The notes: generated from the sequence alone by a model not told the origin. A stretch of DNA of 54,512 bases from Lachnospira sp900551945 (GCA_048380335.1 DBFCCI010000053.1:1-54512); one strand, 5' to 3'; counted from the first letter of the stretch, positions 8,690 through 18,683 are shown. Numbers and translations are program-made.

Positions 8690-10571
8690 CTTTACTCCAC
8701 AATGCTGACTTTAAAATACATAAAACCATAACAACCATTAATACAATTCCGCCAATAATGCCTGTATCAATTGCTCCTGATAAATCAATCTTATCTGCAA
8801 TACCAAATACTGCAAATATAGCAAGAAGAATACCTACAAGACCTTCTCCCGCAATCATACCAGAGCAGAATAAAATTCCACTATTTGCATCAGAATTTTC
8901 TTCTTTGTTGCTCTTTTTCTTGTCTACGAACCAACGAATAATACCACCTATCATAATTGTAGATGAAAGTTCAAGAGGAAGGTATAAACCAATTGCAACT
9001 GGAAGAACTGAAAGCCCAAGTATTTCAATAACTATAGCTATAAATACACCGATGAATACTAATGCCCAAGGAAGATTTCCGTCCATAACACCTTCAATAA
9101 TCATCTTCATAAGTGTAGCCTGTGGTGCTGAAAGCTCAGTTGTACCAAAACCCCATGCACTGTCAAGAAGAATAAGTACACCACCAATTGTAAAAGCAGA
9201 AACTACTGAACCAATTAATTCACCAATCTGCTGTTTCATAGGTGTTGCACCAAGAATATAACCTGTCTTTAAATCTTGTGATGTATCACCTGCCATTGCA
9301 GCAACGATACAAATAACAGAGCCAATTGCAATTGCTCCTGTCATTCCATGAGCGCCATTATCCCCAGTTGCCTTTAAACAAAGTGTTGAGAATAACAATG
9401 TAGCAATAGCCATACCTGATACAGGGTTATTACTACTTCCTACAATACCAACCATTCTTGATGATACTGTAGCAAAGAAGAAACCAAATAAAGCTATAAG
9501 TACAGCTCCAAGTGGAGATACTGGTATTTCTGGTAAAATCCATATAGCAACAATAATTACTAATACACCAATACCGATTATACGCATATCAAGGTCTTTG
9601 TCTGTACGAGCTGTTGCTGTCTGTCCACTACCACCTTTAATACCTTTAATTGCATCAGCAAATGTTCTTATTATTAAAGGAAGTGACTTGATAAGGCTGA
9701 TAATACCACCTGTTGCAACAGCACCAGCACCGATATAACGAATATAACTACTCCAAATAGCAGAAGCTCCGCCTGTCGCATACATTTCTGCAATAGTCTT
9801 TGTTCCCGGATAAAGTATTGTGCTTCCACCAAATGTTATAATAGCTGGAATAAGTACAAACCAACCTAATACACCACCAGCAAACATATAAGAAGCAATC
9901 TTAGGTCCACAAATATAACCAACACCAAGAAGCGCAGGATATGCCTCTGCTGATAATTCAGTCTTTAATGACTTAATAGGTGCTGTTATAACACCAGGAA
10001 TAACCTTTAAACCATCAACTACAAACTTAAATAATGCTGAAAGTCCAAGTCCTGCAAATACTGACTTTGCACTTGCACCACCTTCTTCACCTGCAAGAAG
10101 GACTTCTGCACAAGCAGTTCCTTCTGGATATGGTAACACACCATGTTCTTTTACAATAAGTGCATTTCTTAATGGCACCATAAATAACACACCTAACACA
10201 CCACCAAAAAGTGCTATAAGTGATATTGTTAAAAGACTAGGTTTTTCTGTAATTCCTTCTTTTGCCCACAAAAACAAAACAGGAAGTGTAAATATAGCAC
10301 CTGCTGCTAGTGACTCACCAGCAGAACCTATAGTCTGTACCATATTACTTTCAAGGATAGAGTCTTTTTTCATAACTACACGAATGACACCCATTGAAAT
10401 AACTGCTGCCGGAATGGAAGCAGATACAGTAAGACCAACTCGCAAACCAAGATAAGCATTGGCTGCACCGAAAATAATTGCCAAAAGAACACCCATTATA
10501 ACAGATGTAACTGTAAATTCAGGCGTAATCTTGTCAGCCGGAACATACGGCTTAAATTCGTCTTTCTTCAT
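8679..10571 (-). CDS. Oligopeptide transporter, OPT family
   Basis: 630 residues, strongly hydrophobic, with about 14-16 membrane segments. The N-terminal segment GAANAYLGLRVGLTVSASIPAAVISMG and the later GLSVLPVAIGLYLPLELSSTIMIGGI are typical of bacterial OPT family proteins, which import peptides or metal chelates by cation symport across the plasma membrane. The start MKKDEFKPYVPADK is set by TGGAGG before ATG. It is the first gene of a two-gene operon with the PqqD-like protein. A palindrome in front of the gene (10593-10614) may be an operator. The substrate cannot be told from sequence. Confidence 0.9.
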   Translation of the reverse strand: MKKDEFKPYVPADKITPEFTVTSVIMGVLLAIIFGAANAYLGLRVGLTVSASIPAAVISMGVIRVVMKKDSILESNMVQTIGSAGESLAAGAIFTLPVLFLWAKEGITEKPSLLTISLIALFGGVLGVLFMVPLRNALIVKEHGVLPYPEGTACAEVLLAGEEGGASAKSVFAGLGLSALFKFVVDGLKVIPGVITAPIKSLKTELSAEAYPALLGVGYICGPKIASYMFAGGVLGWFVLIPAIITFGGSTILYPGTKTIAEMYATGGASAIWSSYIRYIGAGAVATGGIISLIKSLPLIIRTFADAIKGIKGGSGQTATARTDKDLDMRIIGIGVLVIIVAIWILPEIPVSPLGAVLIALFGFFFATVSSRMVGIVGSSNNPVSGMAIATLLFSTLCLKATGDNGAHGMTGAIAIGSVICIVAAMAGDTSQDLKTGYILGATPMKQQIGELIGSVVSAFTIGGVLILLDSAWGFGTTELSAPQATLMKMIIEGVMDGNLPWALVFIGVFIAIVIEILGLSVLPVAIGLYLPLELSSTIMIGGIIRWFVDKKKSNKEENSDANSGILFCSGMIAGEGLVGILLAIFAVFGIADKIDLSGAIDTGIIGGIVLMVVMVLCILKSALWSKDGK

Positions 10572-10592
10572 TAGAAACCTCCAAAATAATTT

Positions 10593-10614
10593 TATGCTTT
10601 ACTATATTAGCATA
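10593..10614. promoter_or_regulatory. Imperfect palindrome before the OPT gene
   Basis: TATGCT and AGCATA arms lie 10 bases apart, 22 bases before the OPT start codon, and overlap TAATAT (a possible -10 on the minus strand). It could be an operator or a leader hairpin. Confidence 0.3.
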
Positions 10615-10713
10615 AAAGAGGCTTGTACAACAACTGTTTTTTACAAAATAATACATATTACCACTTTTTACATATTTATAATTAAAATATTAATAGTATA
10701 CAAATACACCAAT

Positions 10714-10808
10714 AACTATGAAAAACACACTTCACGAATTTCTCAAGTTATCGCAACAGTAGTTAAAGTCTTGTGCAAGCACATACTTTGACTCGTTGCT
10801 CACATAAA
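10714..10808 (+). repeat. Dispersed hairpin family B, copy 3
   Basis: It begins AACTATGAAAAACACACTTC and includes arms GTTAAAGT and ACTTTGAC around the apex CTTGTGCAAGCACA. It lies upstream of the OPT gene in the OPT/phosphoesterase gap. Confidence 0.6.
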
Positions 10809-10815
10809 AAACAAA

Positions 10816-10881
10816 ATCAGTTATATTTGTATGATATAATTAAACAAGTTTTCTTATTTATATCACACAAATATAACTGAT
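10816..10881 (-). terminator. Terminator of the phosphoesterase gene
   Basis: About 20-bp arms starting ATCAGTTATATTTGT pair, and on the minus strand are followed by TTTTGTTTTTTATG; 39 bases past the stop codon. Confidence 0.75.
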
Positions 10882-10919
10882 ATCTTTATTTTATATTGAA
10901 TTTATATATTAAAAATATA

Positions 10920-11510
10920 TCATACTTCTATTATATACCACTCATATCCATTTACTATTGTTGTATCTTTGTATTTCATCTCTCGTACAAAATCAGACTG
11001 ATATGTTTTATGAACATGTCCATGTATAAAATACTTTGGTTTATATGTATCAAGAATTGTATTAAATGCTTCAAAACCTTTATGTACATGGTCTTTGCCA
11101 TCATTTATTCCTGCTGCCGGTGAATGTGTTAAAAGAATATCAATTCCTTTATTTTTCTTTAATTGAAACCACATTCTTGATACCCTGTGCTTCATCTGTA
11201 TCTGTGTATACTGATTAACTCCCTTTTTATATCTTACAGAACCCCCTAGTCCCATAATCCTTAGTTCATTATAAACATAAATCTTGTCCTCTATACAGAT
11301 ACACCCTTCCGGTGGTGTATCACTGTAACAATCATCGTGATTGCCTCTTATATATAGTATTGGCACTTTTGCAAATGAAGCAAGAAAAGATAAATATTGT
11401 GGCTTTAAATCTCCTGCTGACAATATCAAATCAATTCCTTCTAACTTTTCTTTTTCAAAATAATCCCACAGATACTTTGATTCCACATCAGCAAGTATCA
11501 GTATTTTCAT
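10920..11510 (-). CDS. Metallophosphoesterase
   Basis: 196 residues from the ATG at 11510, preferred over an upstream in-frame start because GAGGAG lies six bases before it and MKILILADVES is the normal N terminus. The metal-binding motifs of the calcineurin-like family are all present in order: D8 in LADVES, GD in SAGDLKP, GNHD in RGNHDD, H in LTHSP and GHVH in IHGHVHK. This size group includes small phosphodiesterases. Substrate unknown. The gene stands alone between two terminator-like hairpins. Confidence 0.85.
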   Translation of the reverse strand: MKILILADVESKYLWDYFEKEKLEGIDLILSAGDLKPQYLSFLASFAKVPILYIRGNHDDCYSDTPPEGCICIEDKIYVYNELRIMGLGGSVRYKKGVNQYTQIQMKHRVSRMWFQLKKNKGIDILLTHSPAAGINDGKDHVHKGFEAFNTILDTYKPKYFIHGHVHKTYQSDFVREMKYKDTTIVNGYEWYIIEV

Positions 11511-11552
11511 AATTCTCCTCATTTCCAAGCAGTTCTTTAACACTATCAAGTC

Positions 11553-11582
11553 CCCACTTATCTGTAAAAAACAATAAGTGGG
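11553..11582 (-). terminator. Hairpin downstream of the BMP-fusion gene
   Basis: Perfect 9-bp arms CCCACTTAT and ATAAGTGGG around a 12-base loop, 54 bases past the stop of the ParB-like/BMP gene. There is no clear T-run after the stem on the minus strand, so it may be a weak terminator. Confidence 0.4.
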
Positions 11583-11635
11583 CGTGATGACTTGTCTTTA
11601 TTAAGATGAGTGTACTACTTTATTAAAAAATTTTG

Positions 11636-13552
11636 TTATATAATGCCTTGCGCCTTTATAATGTTTTCTGCGTCATCTTCCATAATGTCGGTAGTTGGGA
11701 CTTCGCCAATAACATTTTCAAGCAACCAATTCATTGTAATAATCTGCTCTGGTGTTAATACATTTCCCTCTTTATTTTTTTGTACACCATTCTGGTCATA
11801 AAGCTCACCTTCAAATAACTCAAAATCACCTTTACTTATTATATCTTTAAACACATTAACAATTCTTTTAGTTTCTGTTGGTAATTTACTTGAATATATA
11901 ACATCAATTACACCTGCTGACATTCCCCACCAATAATTAAGTGCCTTGATGTTATCTTCATCTTCTTCCTTATTCCAAGAACCACTCATTACACTTTGTA
12001 TAAGCTTTTCATAAAATACACCCCAATGCCATACAGGCATAGCAAGGTGTTGTGTATGATTTTGACTTGTTACATAATACAATCCAAACTTTCTTGCGCT
12101 ACACTGTGGGGTTATCATATCTCTATCTGAAATAACTTTTATACCTTGTTCTTCAAACTTTTTCTTATAGTCATTATTCTTTACACATGACCATTCAAGA
12201 TAAATCTTAGCTTTAGGATTGACAAACCTTGCTCCTAGTGCAAAAGCATTAATATTTGACATTTCTCCATACACTGGATACCCTGCTACATATCCTATCT
12301 TTGAATTATCTGACAATGCTCCTGCAATAATTCCCATTAAAAACTTAGCTTCATACATTCTTGCGTAATATGTTCTTATATACTTATGAGAAGTATTAAG
12401 AGAACAGTTAAGTATCTTAACTTCTGGGTGTGCAATCGCCGCTTTAAGACTTGCCATAATCATAGCCGGTGATGTTACACATATCATATCTGCGTTGTCT
12501 TTTATAAGTGTTTCAATTGCATTACTATCATCTTTTTCTGGTTCAACATTAGTTATACTTGTTGTTTCAAGTTGTGTGCCAAATGTATCTTCTATATACT
12601 GTCTTCCAAGCTCATGTGCATAACACCATTCTGACTCTTGTGGTGTTTTATCGTATACAAAACCAATCTTAAGCTTCTTATTGCCACTTCCTGATTTTGG
12701 TAAAAGATAACTTAATATATTCTTTTTAGGCGCATTAGCTGGGTCCATCTTTAAATCAACTGCACTATTTTCTGCAAGAAGTTCAAATTCTGCCCAAGTC
12801 TTTGCAACATTTTTTGACATCTCAGCAGGTGACATATTCTTAACACAATCATATCCATGAATATGAATAAATCTTAAATATGCGTCACCTATTGGATAAT
12901 CAAACTTATCTCCTCCACGCATTTCAAACGCATTTTTAAATGTTATAAAACTTGCGACAAGGTCTTGCTTCGCATATTCTTCCATTGGCACACCTTTTTT
13001 AATGCCTGCAAGCTCCATAAGTGTTGGAAAACTTCCCACATTACTAAAATATATATCATTTAACTTTGTACAGTTATAAAAATCCATAAATTCATAATAA
13101 ATCTTTATATCTGGGTCATCGCTTTTTTTCGGCACTTTTCTTATTACTTCCGCTGTAACAGTTACAGCATTAAAATACTTTAGTACACTTACTCGTTTAT
13201 TTCCTTCAAGTACATAGAATTTGTTCATATACTCATACACTTTGATAGGGTCTCTTATACCTTCGTTTTTTTGACTATCACTTAAACTTGCCCACTTAGC
13301 TGCAAACTCTGTTCCCCAGTCAAGTATTGGCATAAAATTATCTGCAAATGCGTTAGTTCTTCCTACATTACAAGTTCCTACAACAAGCCTTAAAGGTATC
13401 TGGTCTTGACCTAAGCTAACTTCTGAGTCAATAGCTGACTCATCAACAATGTTTTCAAGAACTGGTAAATATGGATACTTGCCCTTGTATACACACGCAT
13501 GGTACTCTTTCTTTCCTATTTTTAATGCACTTTGATAATCCTGTACTGACAT
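11636..13552 (-). CDS. ParB-like/BMP-domain fusion protein, apparently cytoplasmic
   Basis: 638 residues. Residues about 50-140 resemble a ParB/Srx-type fold, with the tell-tale YVLEGNKRVSVLKYF (about 113-127). Residues about 293-600 form a basic-membrane-protein (BMP) ligand domain: KLKIGFVYDKTPQESEW, then DMICVTSPAMIMASLKAA, EAKFLMGIIAGALSDNSKIG and YVAGYPVYGEMSNINAFALG. BMP proteins are normally secreted lipoproteins that bind nucleosides for an ABC importer. Here there is no signal peptide or lipobox (it begins MSVQDYQSALKIGKKE) and no permease genes adjoin. It is more likely an intracellular ligand sensor than a transporter subunit. A strong GGAGG site fixes the start. Similar proteins exist in Lachnospiraceae, annotated only as BMP proteins. 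Confidence 0.8.
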   Translation of the reverse strand: MSVQDYQSALKIGKKEYHACVYKGKYPYLPVLENIVDESAIDSEVSLGQDQIPLRLVVGTCNVGRTNAFADNFMPILDWGTEFAAKWASLSDSQKNEGIRDPIKVYEYMNKFYVLEGNKRVSVLKYFNAVTVTAEVIRKVPKKSDDPDIKIYYEFMDFYNCTKLNDIYFSNVGSFPTLMELAGIKKGVPMEEYAKQDLVASFITFKNAFEMRGGDKFDYPIGDAYLRFIHIHGYDCVKNMSPAEMSKNVAKTWAEFELLAENSAVDLKMDPANAPKKNILSYLLPKSGSGNKKLKIGFVYDKTPQESEWCYAHELGRQYIEDTFGTQLETTSITNVEPEKDDSNAIETLIKDNADMICVTSPAMIMASLKAAIAHPEVKILNCSLNTSHKYIRTYYARMYEAKFLMGIIAGALSDNSKIGYVAGYPVYGEMSNINAFALGARFVNPKAKIYLEWSCVKNNDYKKKFEEQGIKVISDRDMITPQCSARKFGLYYVTSQNHTQHLAMPVWHWGVFYEKLIQSVMSGSWNKEEDEDNIKALNYWWGMSAGVIDVIYSSKLPTETKRIVNVFKDIISKGDFELFEGELYDQNGVQKNKEGNVLTPEQIITMNWLLENVIGEVPTTDIMEDDAENIIKAQGII

Positions 13553-13670
13553 AAAATTTACCTCCTGACATTAGTTTTATCTAAACACATGTAAAATAAT
13601 CTTATGTACATTAATTTGTAATTATATTAACAACTTTTAGTAGCGCCTGCAATAATAAATATTATAAATT

Positions 13671-16598
13671 TCAGACTTCGTTAATATTTCCACATTTAGG
13701 GCACACATTACCCTTTTCTGCGTCAAATATATAGCCACATCTTACGCAACATATAACTTCACGTTCTTCTTTTGCAAGATACTCAATGCTTCTAGAAATT
13801 GGCTTTTCTTTTAAGTACTCTATAAAATCCTTAAGCGAGCTCACAAAATGCTGCACCATCTGTTCACCTGATGAAAACTTTGGAATTGATGATATTTTCA
13901 CTTTACCAACACCTGCATAATCCACAAATACACCTTTAGATAACAGTCCCTTTTCTATATAAATGTCATTAATATCCCTGACATTTAACACACCAGACGA
14001 CAAGCCTTGACTGTAGTAAATATTATCTGGTGTTAAGACAAAGCCTTTCTTTCCATTAGAAGTCCTTGAAGTGTCACAAACTGTTATAGGATATTCAAAT
14101 TGATTAAGCCCTGCATATGATGACATTGCATTGTCCACAGCATATTCATCATCATCATCAAGTTTACACATATATAAATTGTCGTAACTATCATTATAGT
14201 CCATATCTTTTGCGAATTTTTCTATAAGACTTTTACACTCCTCTTTTTTTAATTCTTCAAGATGGTCTGTTATTTTCCCTAAAATATCAACTTTAAGCTC
14301 TGGAAGAAATGGCTCTTGTGATATTTTCTCATAAGCATCTATAGCCTCATCAAAACTTAACTTTGCCAAATCAGGACAAATCTGCTCTATTGCTATTGTA
14401 TCTTGCTTTTTTAACTTTTCGTGGTACTTATTTATAAATGGCTCTGATACATCACTATCATAATCTCCATTAAGCAGTACATCATAAATATCCCTTATCG
14501 AATTGTCAACATTGTTTATTATATTCTTAATATCATTAATTTGTGAATTTTTCCACAATTGGTCTAGCTTATTTTCATAAACTAAAGAAATGTCTTCTTT
14601 ATTATTTCCTATATTACTTTTCATAGCTTCATAAGAACTATCATTATCTGACAACATATTATATAAAGAATTATTTGAATATCCCTTTATTTTTTCTTTA
14701 TATTCATTATACTGTTTTCTAGTAATTCTTTGTGGTATTTCTTTTGTTAATTCTTCAAGCTCTTTCTTTCTTTTGCCATTAAGCCAGTTAAAAAGTGTTT
14801 GAAGAAATGGCTTTTTTATTTTGTCAACACAATCTTTTTTAGAAATATCTTTATAAGCCTGCACCATTTCATTATATCCAGCTTCTTTTACAGAAACTAT
14901 TTTTTGAGCAATGTCTTTTTCTTGTTTCTTTTCTAGCATCTTATCAGACAATGTCTTATATTTTTTCTTAAAATTATCATCAAGGGCACTATCATTTACA
15001 ATATCTTCACCAAAGTTTTTTATTTCTTTTTCTGACATTTTAGCTATATCAGTTATAAACTTTTTATCATCACCTTTTAACGCAGTTTGTGTCAAATGTT
15101 TTTTATTATTGGCTCTTTTTTTAACATCCTTTTCTGTCTGTACATCATTATCACTACTATCTGAATTATTTATTTTACTGTTGTTTTCAGATATATCGCT
15201 ATGTCCGATTTTTTCAACATCTGAATTAGCTTTACTATCAATATTATTTACACCATCAGCAACTTTTATTGTATTATCATCAGCACTTATATCATTTTCA
15301 ACATCAGAATAATTTCTATGGCGTTTCTTTTTCTTTTTTCCATACTTTATCATACTGTCAAGTTCAAAATGCTTTTTAAAGAACTTCTTAATATCTCCTG
15401 ACAAAAGATTACGTCTTTTCGTTTCTTTTTCTATAACTGGGCCGTATTTTTTTGAATTTTTGTTAGAATAAAAGTCTGCGTCCATTCTAGCATTTAACTG
15501 AAAAATCTCTGCATCTGGGTGACTCTTAATATCGTCACACACTTCTGAAAGCATACGTTTATCAAGCTGTTCTCTTTCTTGCTCCTCTTGTTCAACTTGC
15601 TCTGGTGTCATTGGCTCATAATCAGCTTCATATACATTAAAGTTACAGTTAGATACTCTCCTGCCAGCCTTTCCCATTACGTCTATGTAATCTTCGTAAG
15701 CCTCTTCATCGCCATCAAAATCAAGCTTATATATATCACCCTCTGCTAAGAGTAAATCAGGTCTTGGCGTAAAAAATACTGTACATTCATTACAAGTATA
15801 AGCTCTTGCAAGATATACATTTCCCTCATCTGTTTCTATTTTCTTTTCAGTCCCTTGTGGATAAACTGTCATATACAGTACCCCTGCACATATAGGACAT
15901 TTATAAGGAGAAGCATAAAAGCCTTTTCCTAGTCTTTTTCTATCTCGTTCTTTTTTCGATAATTCGCTATATTTAAACGACTTCTTATCCTTTTTCCAGA
16001 CCATATTGTGCCATAGTCCCATCTTTTTTCTTTTAGAGGTGTCAGCATCTTTTTCGTTTTTTTCAACTACTTCTTCAATGTCTTCATCTTCTTTGTCAAT
16101 ATCTTCATCTCTGCCATTTTTTATAGTTGGCTTTACATTTCTCATCTTATCAAGAATAAGTTGAATAACATCTTCATATACAAGAAGTATTCCATTAGAA
16201 TAAAATCTGCACTTATCTTTTTCAAGTTCAGCTGTTACGTTAATTTCAGAAAATACATTATCTAAAATTTTCTTTAACTGCTTGTAATTTTGATTAACTG
16301 TAAGTCCCTTTATTTGGTTCCATTTTCCAAAAATATACAATAAAACATTAAACGCATTTTCAAGTAAGGCATTATTACACATAAGCCTTGCATTATCCAC
16401 GTTAAAATCCATATCAACAATAGTATTTACCACTTTTCTATTGTCAAAACTAAATACAAGTGACCTTCTTTTACCAGGCAGAATAATATTGTTATTCTTA
16501 ATTACAATAATTTCAAGCCACTCAATATCTGCCCCCATTACATTTATTGTCTTATTAAATGCTGCTTTAATTGTAGCGTCTGCCTTTAACTGTATCAT
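13671..16598 (-). CDS. Large zinc-ribbon protein of unknown function
   Basis: 975 residues, not recognised beyond its parts. Residues 1-155 are a globular unknown region. An acidic/basic linker follows (about 160-225). A zinc ribbon has CPIC at 234-237 and CNEC at 269-272. Residues about 410-560 are highly charged and Asn/Asp/Lys rich, probably disordered or coiled. Then come two helical stretches sharing a motif like AYKDIS and AYEKIS. Residues about 855-935 include KGFVLTPDNIYYSQGLSSG, compatible with a PH-like fold. The C terminus is a second zinc ribbon, CVRCGYIF...CPKCG. No membrane segment or signal peptide. It lies 118 bases upstream of the BMP-fusion gene on the same strand and may be transcribed with it. 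Confidence 0.6.
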   Translation of the reverse strand: MIQLKADATIKAAFNKTINVMGADIEWLEIIVIKNNNIILPGKRRSLVFSFDNRKVVNTIVDMDFNVDNARLMCNNALLENAFNVLLYIFGKWNQIKGLTVNQNYKQLKKILDNVFSEINVTAELEKDKCRFYSNGILLVYEDVIQLILDKMRNVKPTIKNGRDEDIDKEDEDIEEVVEKNEKDADTSKRKKMGLWHNMVWKKDKKSFKYSELSKKERDRKRLGKGFYASPYKCPICAGVLYMTVYPQGTEKKIETDEGNVYLARAYTCNECTVFFTPRPDLLLAEGDIYKLDFDGDEEAYEDYIDVMGKAGRRVSNCNFNVYEADYEPMTPEQVEQEEQEREQLDKRMLSEVCDDIKSHPDAEIFQLNARMDADFYSNKNSKKYGPVIEKETKRRNLLSGDIKKFFKKHFELDSMIKYGKKKKKRHRNYSDVENDISADDNTIKVADGVNNIDSKANSDVEKIGHSDISENNSKINNSDSSDNDVQTEKDVKKRANNKKHLTQTALKGDDKKFITDIAKMSEKEIKNFGEDIVNDSALDDNFKKKYKTLSDKMLEKKQEKDIAQKIVSVKEAGYNEMVQAYKDISKKDCVDKIKKPFLQTLFNWLNGKRKKELEELTKEIPQRITRKQYNEYKEKIKGYSNNSLYNMLSDNDSSYEAMKSNIGNNKEDISLVYENKLDQLWKNSQINDIKNIINNVDNSIRDIYDVLLNGDYDSDVSEPFINKYHEKLKKQDTIAIEQICPDLAKLSFDEAIDAYEKISQEPFLPELKVDILGKITDHLEELKKEECKSLIEKFAKDMDYNDSYDNLYMCKLDDDDEYAVDNAMSSYAGLNQFEYPITVCDTSRTSNGKKGFVLTPDNIYYSQGLSSGVLNVRDINDIYIEKGLLSKGVFVDYAGVGKVKISSIPKFSSGEQMVQHFVSSLKDFIEYLKEKPISRSIEYLAKEEREVICCVRCGYIFDAEKGNVCPKCGNINEV

Positions 16599-16672
16599 TA
16601 TATAGTCCTTTCTTGTTTTATTTGTTGACTATAATATGATATACCATTATTTAACTTTTATCAATTAATCTC

Positions 16673-17995
16673 TTATTTAACTCGCTTAAATAGTATATGA
16701 GCTATAATAGCACTTATAAGCTCTGTTACCCAAAAGGCGTTCCAAACTCCATTTGCTCCATATATAAGACTTGCTATAAATGCTACCGGAAGCATTATAA
16801 TTACATATCTGCAAAGTGAAATAATAAGTGATGGCATACCTTTTCCAAGTCCCTCTAATGCGCCAGATGATACAACAGATACTGTAGATACTATAAAGCC
16901 TGCACTTATAATGCGAAGTGCTATAGCTCCTATGTTGATAGTATCAGTATTTATTGTAAATAACGCAATAAGCTTTGTTGGTCTACTTAAGCATAAAATA
17001 GTACCAACTGCCATTATTGCAACTACTAGAGCAAGTGCCGTATTATATATTTTATGAACTCTTTTATGCTCGCCCGCTCCATAATTATACCCAATAAGTG
17101 GTCTCATTCCCTGTACTACACCATTTGCTGGCAAATAAAGGAAAGTTTGAAGTTTATAGTATACTCCTAATATAAATACATAAACTTGAGAATATGATGA
17201 CAAAATAATGTTAAGTACTGATACTTGAAGTGATGGAAGTGCCATATTAAGACTAGCTGGTATTCCTACTGAGTACAATTTACCACATATACCTTTTTCA
17301 AGCTTTATATACTGTCGTTTGTATTTTACTGGTATTGGTCTTAGTTTATACAATACTAAATACATAATTGCGCACGTTGTCTGTCCTATTCCGGTAGCTA
17401 ACGCCGCCCCTTGTATTCCCATTGCTGGAATAAAGCCTATTCCAAATATCATTATCGGGTCAAGTACTATATTTACAATACACCCTGTCATCATACACAC
17501 CATAGAAACCTTCATTCTTCCTACTGCTTGAAATGTCTTCTCAAACACAAGTTCCCATGCAAGTATTACTGAAAATGCAAACGCAATATTTGAGTATTGC
17601 ACCCCTAAATTAATAACATCTGTATCTGATGTAAACAGCTTTAAAAATGATGACATAATAATTATACTTACCACTGTAAAGATAACGCCATGAATAGTTG
17701 CAAGAAACATTCCTTGACTTGCAGCTTTATTTGCCATTTTATTATTTTGAGCACCCATATAAAATGATATTAAAGAATTAATTCCTATTCCAAACCCTAC
17801 CATAACTGAATTGATAAGATTTTGTACTGGAAATACAAGCGATAATGCTGTCATTGCATTTTCACTTAATTTTGCTACGAATAAACTGTCCACAATGTTG
17901 TAAAGTGAATTAACCATCATTGATATTACCATTGGAAGTGCCATTTTTAAAAGTAATGGTAATATCTTATCTTTTTTCATATAACTCTGGTCCAT
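16673..17995 (-). CDS. MATE-family multidrug efflux transporter
   Basis: 440 residues with about 12 membrane helices. The opening MKKDKILPLLLKMALPMVISMMVNSLYNIVDSLFV (shown in part here: MALPMVISMMVNSLYNIVDS) is the classic N terminus of MATE exporters, which extrude organic cations in exchange for Na+ or H+. VNIVLDPIMIFGIGFIPAMG and NGVVQGMRPLIGYNYGAGEH are further family landmarks. The start is preceded by AGGAG. A terminator hairpin (18042-18073) separates it from the SDR-GNAT genes upstream. Substrate unknown. Confidence 0.9.
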   Translation of the reverse strand: MDQSYMKKDKILPLLLKMALPMVISMMVNSLYNIVDSLFVAKLSENAMTALSLVFPVQNLINSVMVGFGIGINSLISFYMGAQNNKMANKAASQGMFLATIHGVIFTVVSIIIMSSFLKLFTSDTDVINLGVQYSNIAFAFSVILAWELVFEKTFQAVGRMKVSMVCMMTGCIVNIVLDPIMIFGIGFIPAMGIQGAALATGIGQTTCAIMYLVLYKLRPIPVKYKRQYIKLEKGICGKLYSVGIPASLNMALPSLQVSVLNIILSSYSQVYVFILGVYYKLQTFLYLPANGVVQGMRPLIGYNYGAGEHKRVHKIYNTALALVVAIMAVGTILCLSRPTKLIALFTINTDTINIGAIALRIISAGFIVSTVSVVSSGALEGLGKGMPSLIISLCRYVIIMLPVAFIASLIYGANGVWNAFWVTELISAIIAHILFKRVK

Positions 17996-18041
17996 GTTTT
18001 CTCCTATCTTTTTCTTAATTTAGATTTTATGACGCAAAAAA

Positions 18042-18073
18042 GCCACATGACTGCTATTTAACAGCCATGTGGC
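18042..18073 (-). terminator. Terminator between the GNAT and MATE genes
   Basis: 12-bp arms GCCACATGGCTG and CAGTCATGTGGC (one mismatch) on the minus strand, followed by TTTTTT. It sits 47 bases before the MATE start, so it ends the SDR-GNAT transcript or acts as a leader attenuator for the MATE gene. Confidence 0.75.
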
Positions 18074-18240
18074 GAAAATAGAACTATATTAAAATCAATT
18101 AATATACGCATCTAGAAAAATCCACATAAATTTTATGAATGGATAGTATCACAAAAATATTTATTTGTCAAAAGTGAAATAAATATTACAGCAAATTTCT
18201 TTTAAATAAACTTTTATCAAAAAAATATTGCTATAAGTAA

Positions 18241-18675
18241 TTAATAATTCTTTCTAAAGCCTCTTACATCGTCATTATAACCTATGCTTTCATAGAACTT
18301 ATGAGCATTTTTTCTAAAACCTGACGATACAAGAATAGAATACTCACAGTTGTTGTCATGTGCATAATTGTCAAGCTCCTGCATTATCTTTTTGCCAACG
18401 CCAAGCCCTCTTAAATCTTGTGATACAATAACATTTTCAACAACCATAAAGTTCCCATCTAATGCCGTTATAATACAGCCCATTGCTGTGCCAACAAGCT
18501 TATCATCAATTGAAGCTTCTACAATATAATAATTATCTTTATCTTTTATCTTATTATAATTCGCTTCAAAGTTACTTATACTACACTCACCCGGTACAAG
18601 CTCTTTACATAACTCTACCATCTGTGCAATATGTTTATCATTAAATTTACCTATCTTTACATTATCTTTATTCAT
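18241..18675 (-). CDS. GNAT-family N-acetyltransferase
   Basis: 144 residues. The acetyl-CoA-binding motif A is seen as QDLRGLGVGKKIMQELDNYA, preceded by the beta strand NFMVVENVIVS and followed by SSGFRKNAHKFYESIGYND, the usual C-terminal signature. It transfers an acetyl group to an amine; the substrate cannot be inferred. It begins 8 bases after the SDR stop with a poor ribosome site, so translation probably depends on coupling to the SDR gene. Confidence 0.85.
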   Translation of the reverse strand: MNKDNVKIGKFNDKHIAQMVELCKELVPGECSISNFEANYNKIKDKDNYYIVEASIDDKLVGTAMGCIITALDGNFMVVENVIVSQDLRGLGVGKKIMQELDNYAHDNNCEYSILVSSGFRKNAHKFYESIGYNDDVRGFRKNY

Positions 18676-18683
18676 AATTTATA

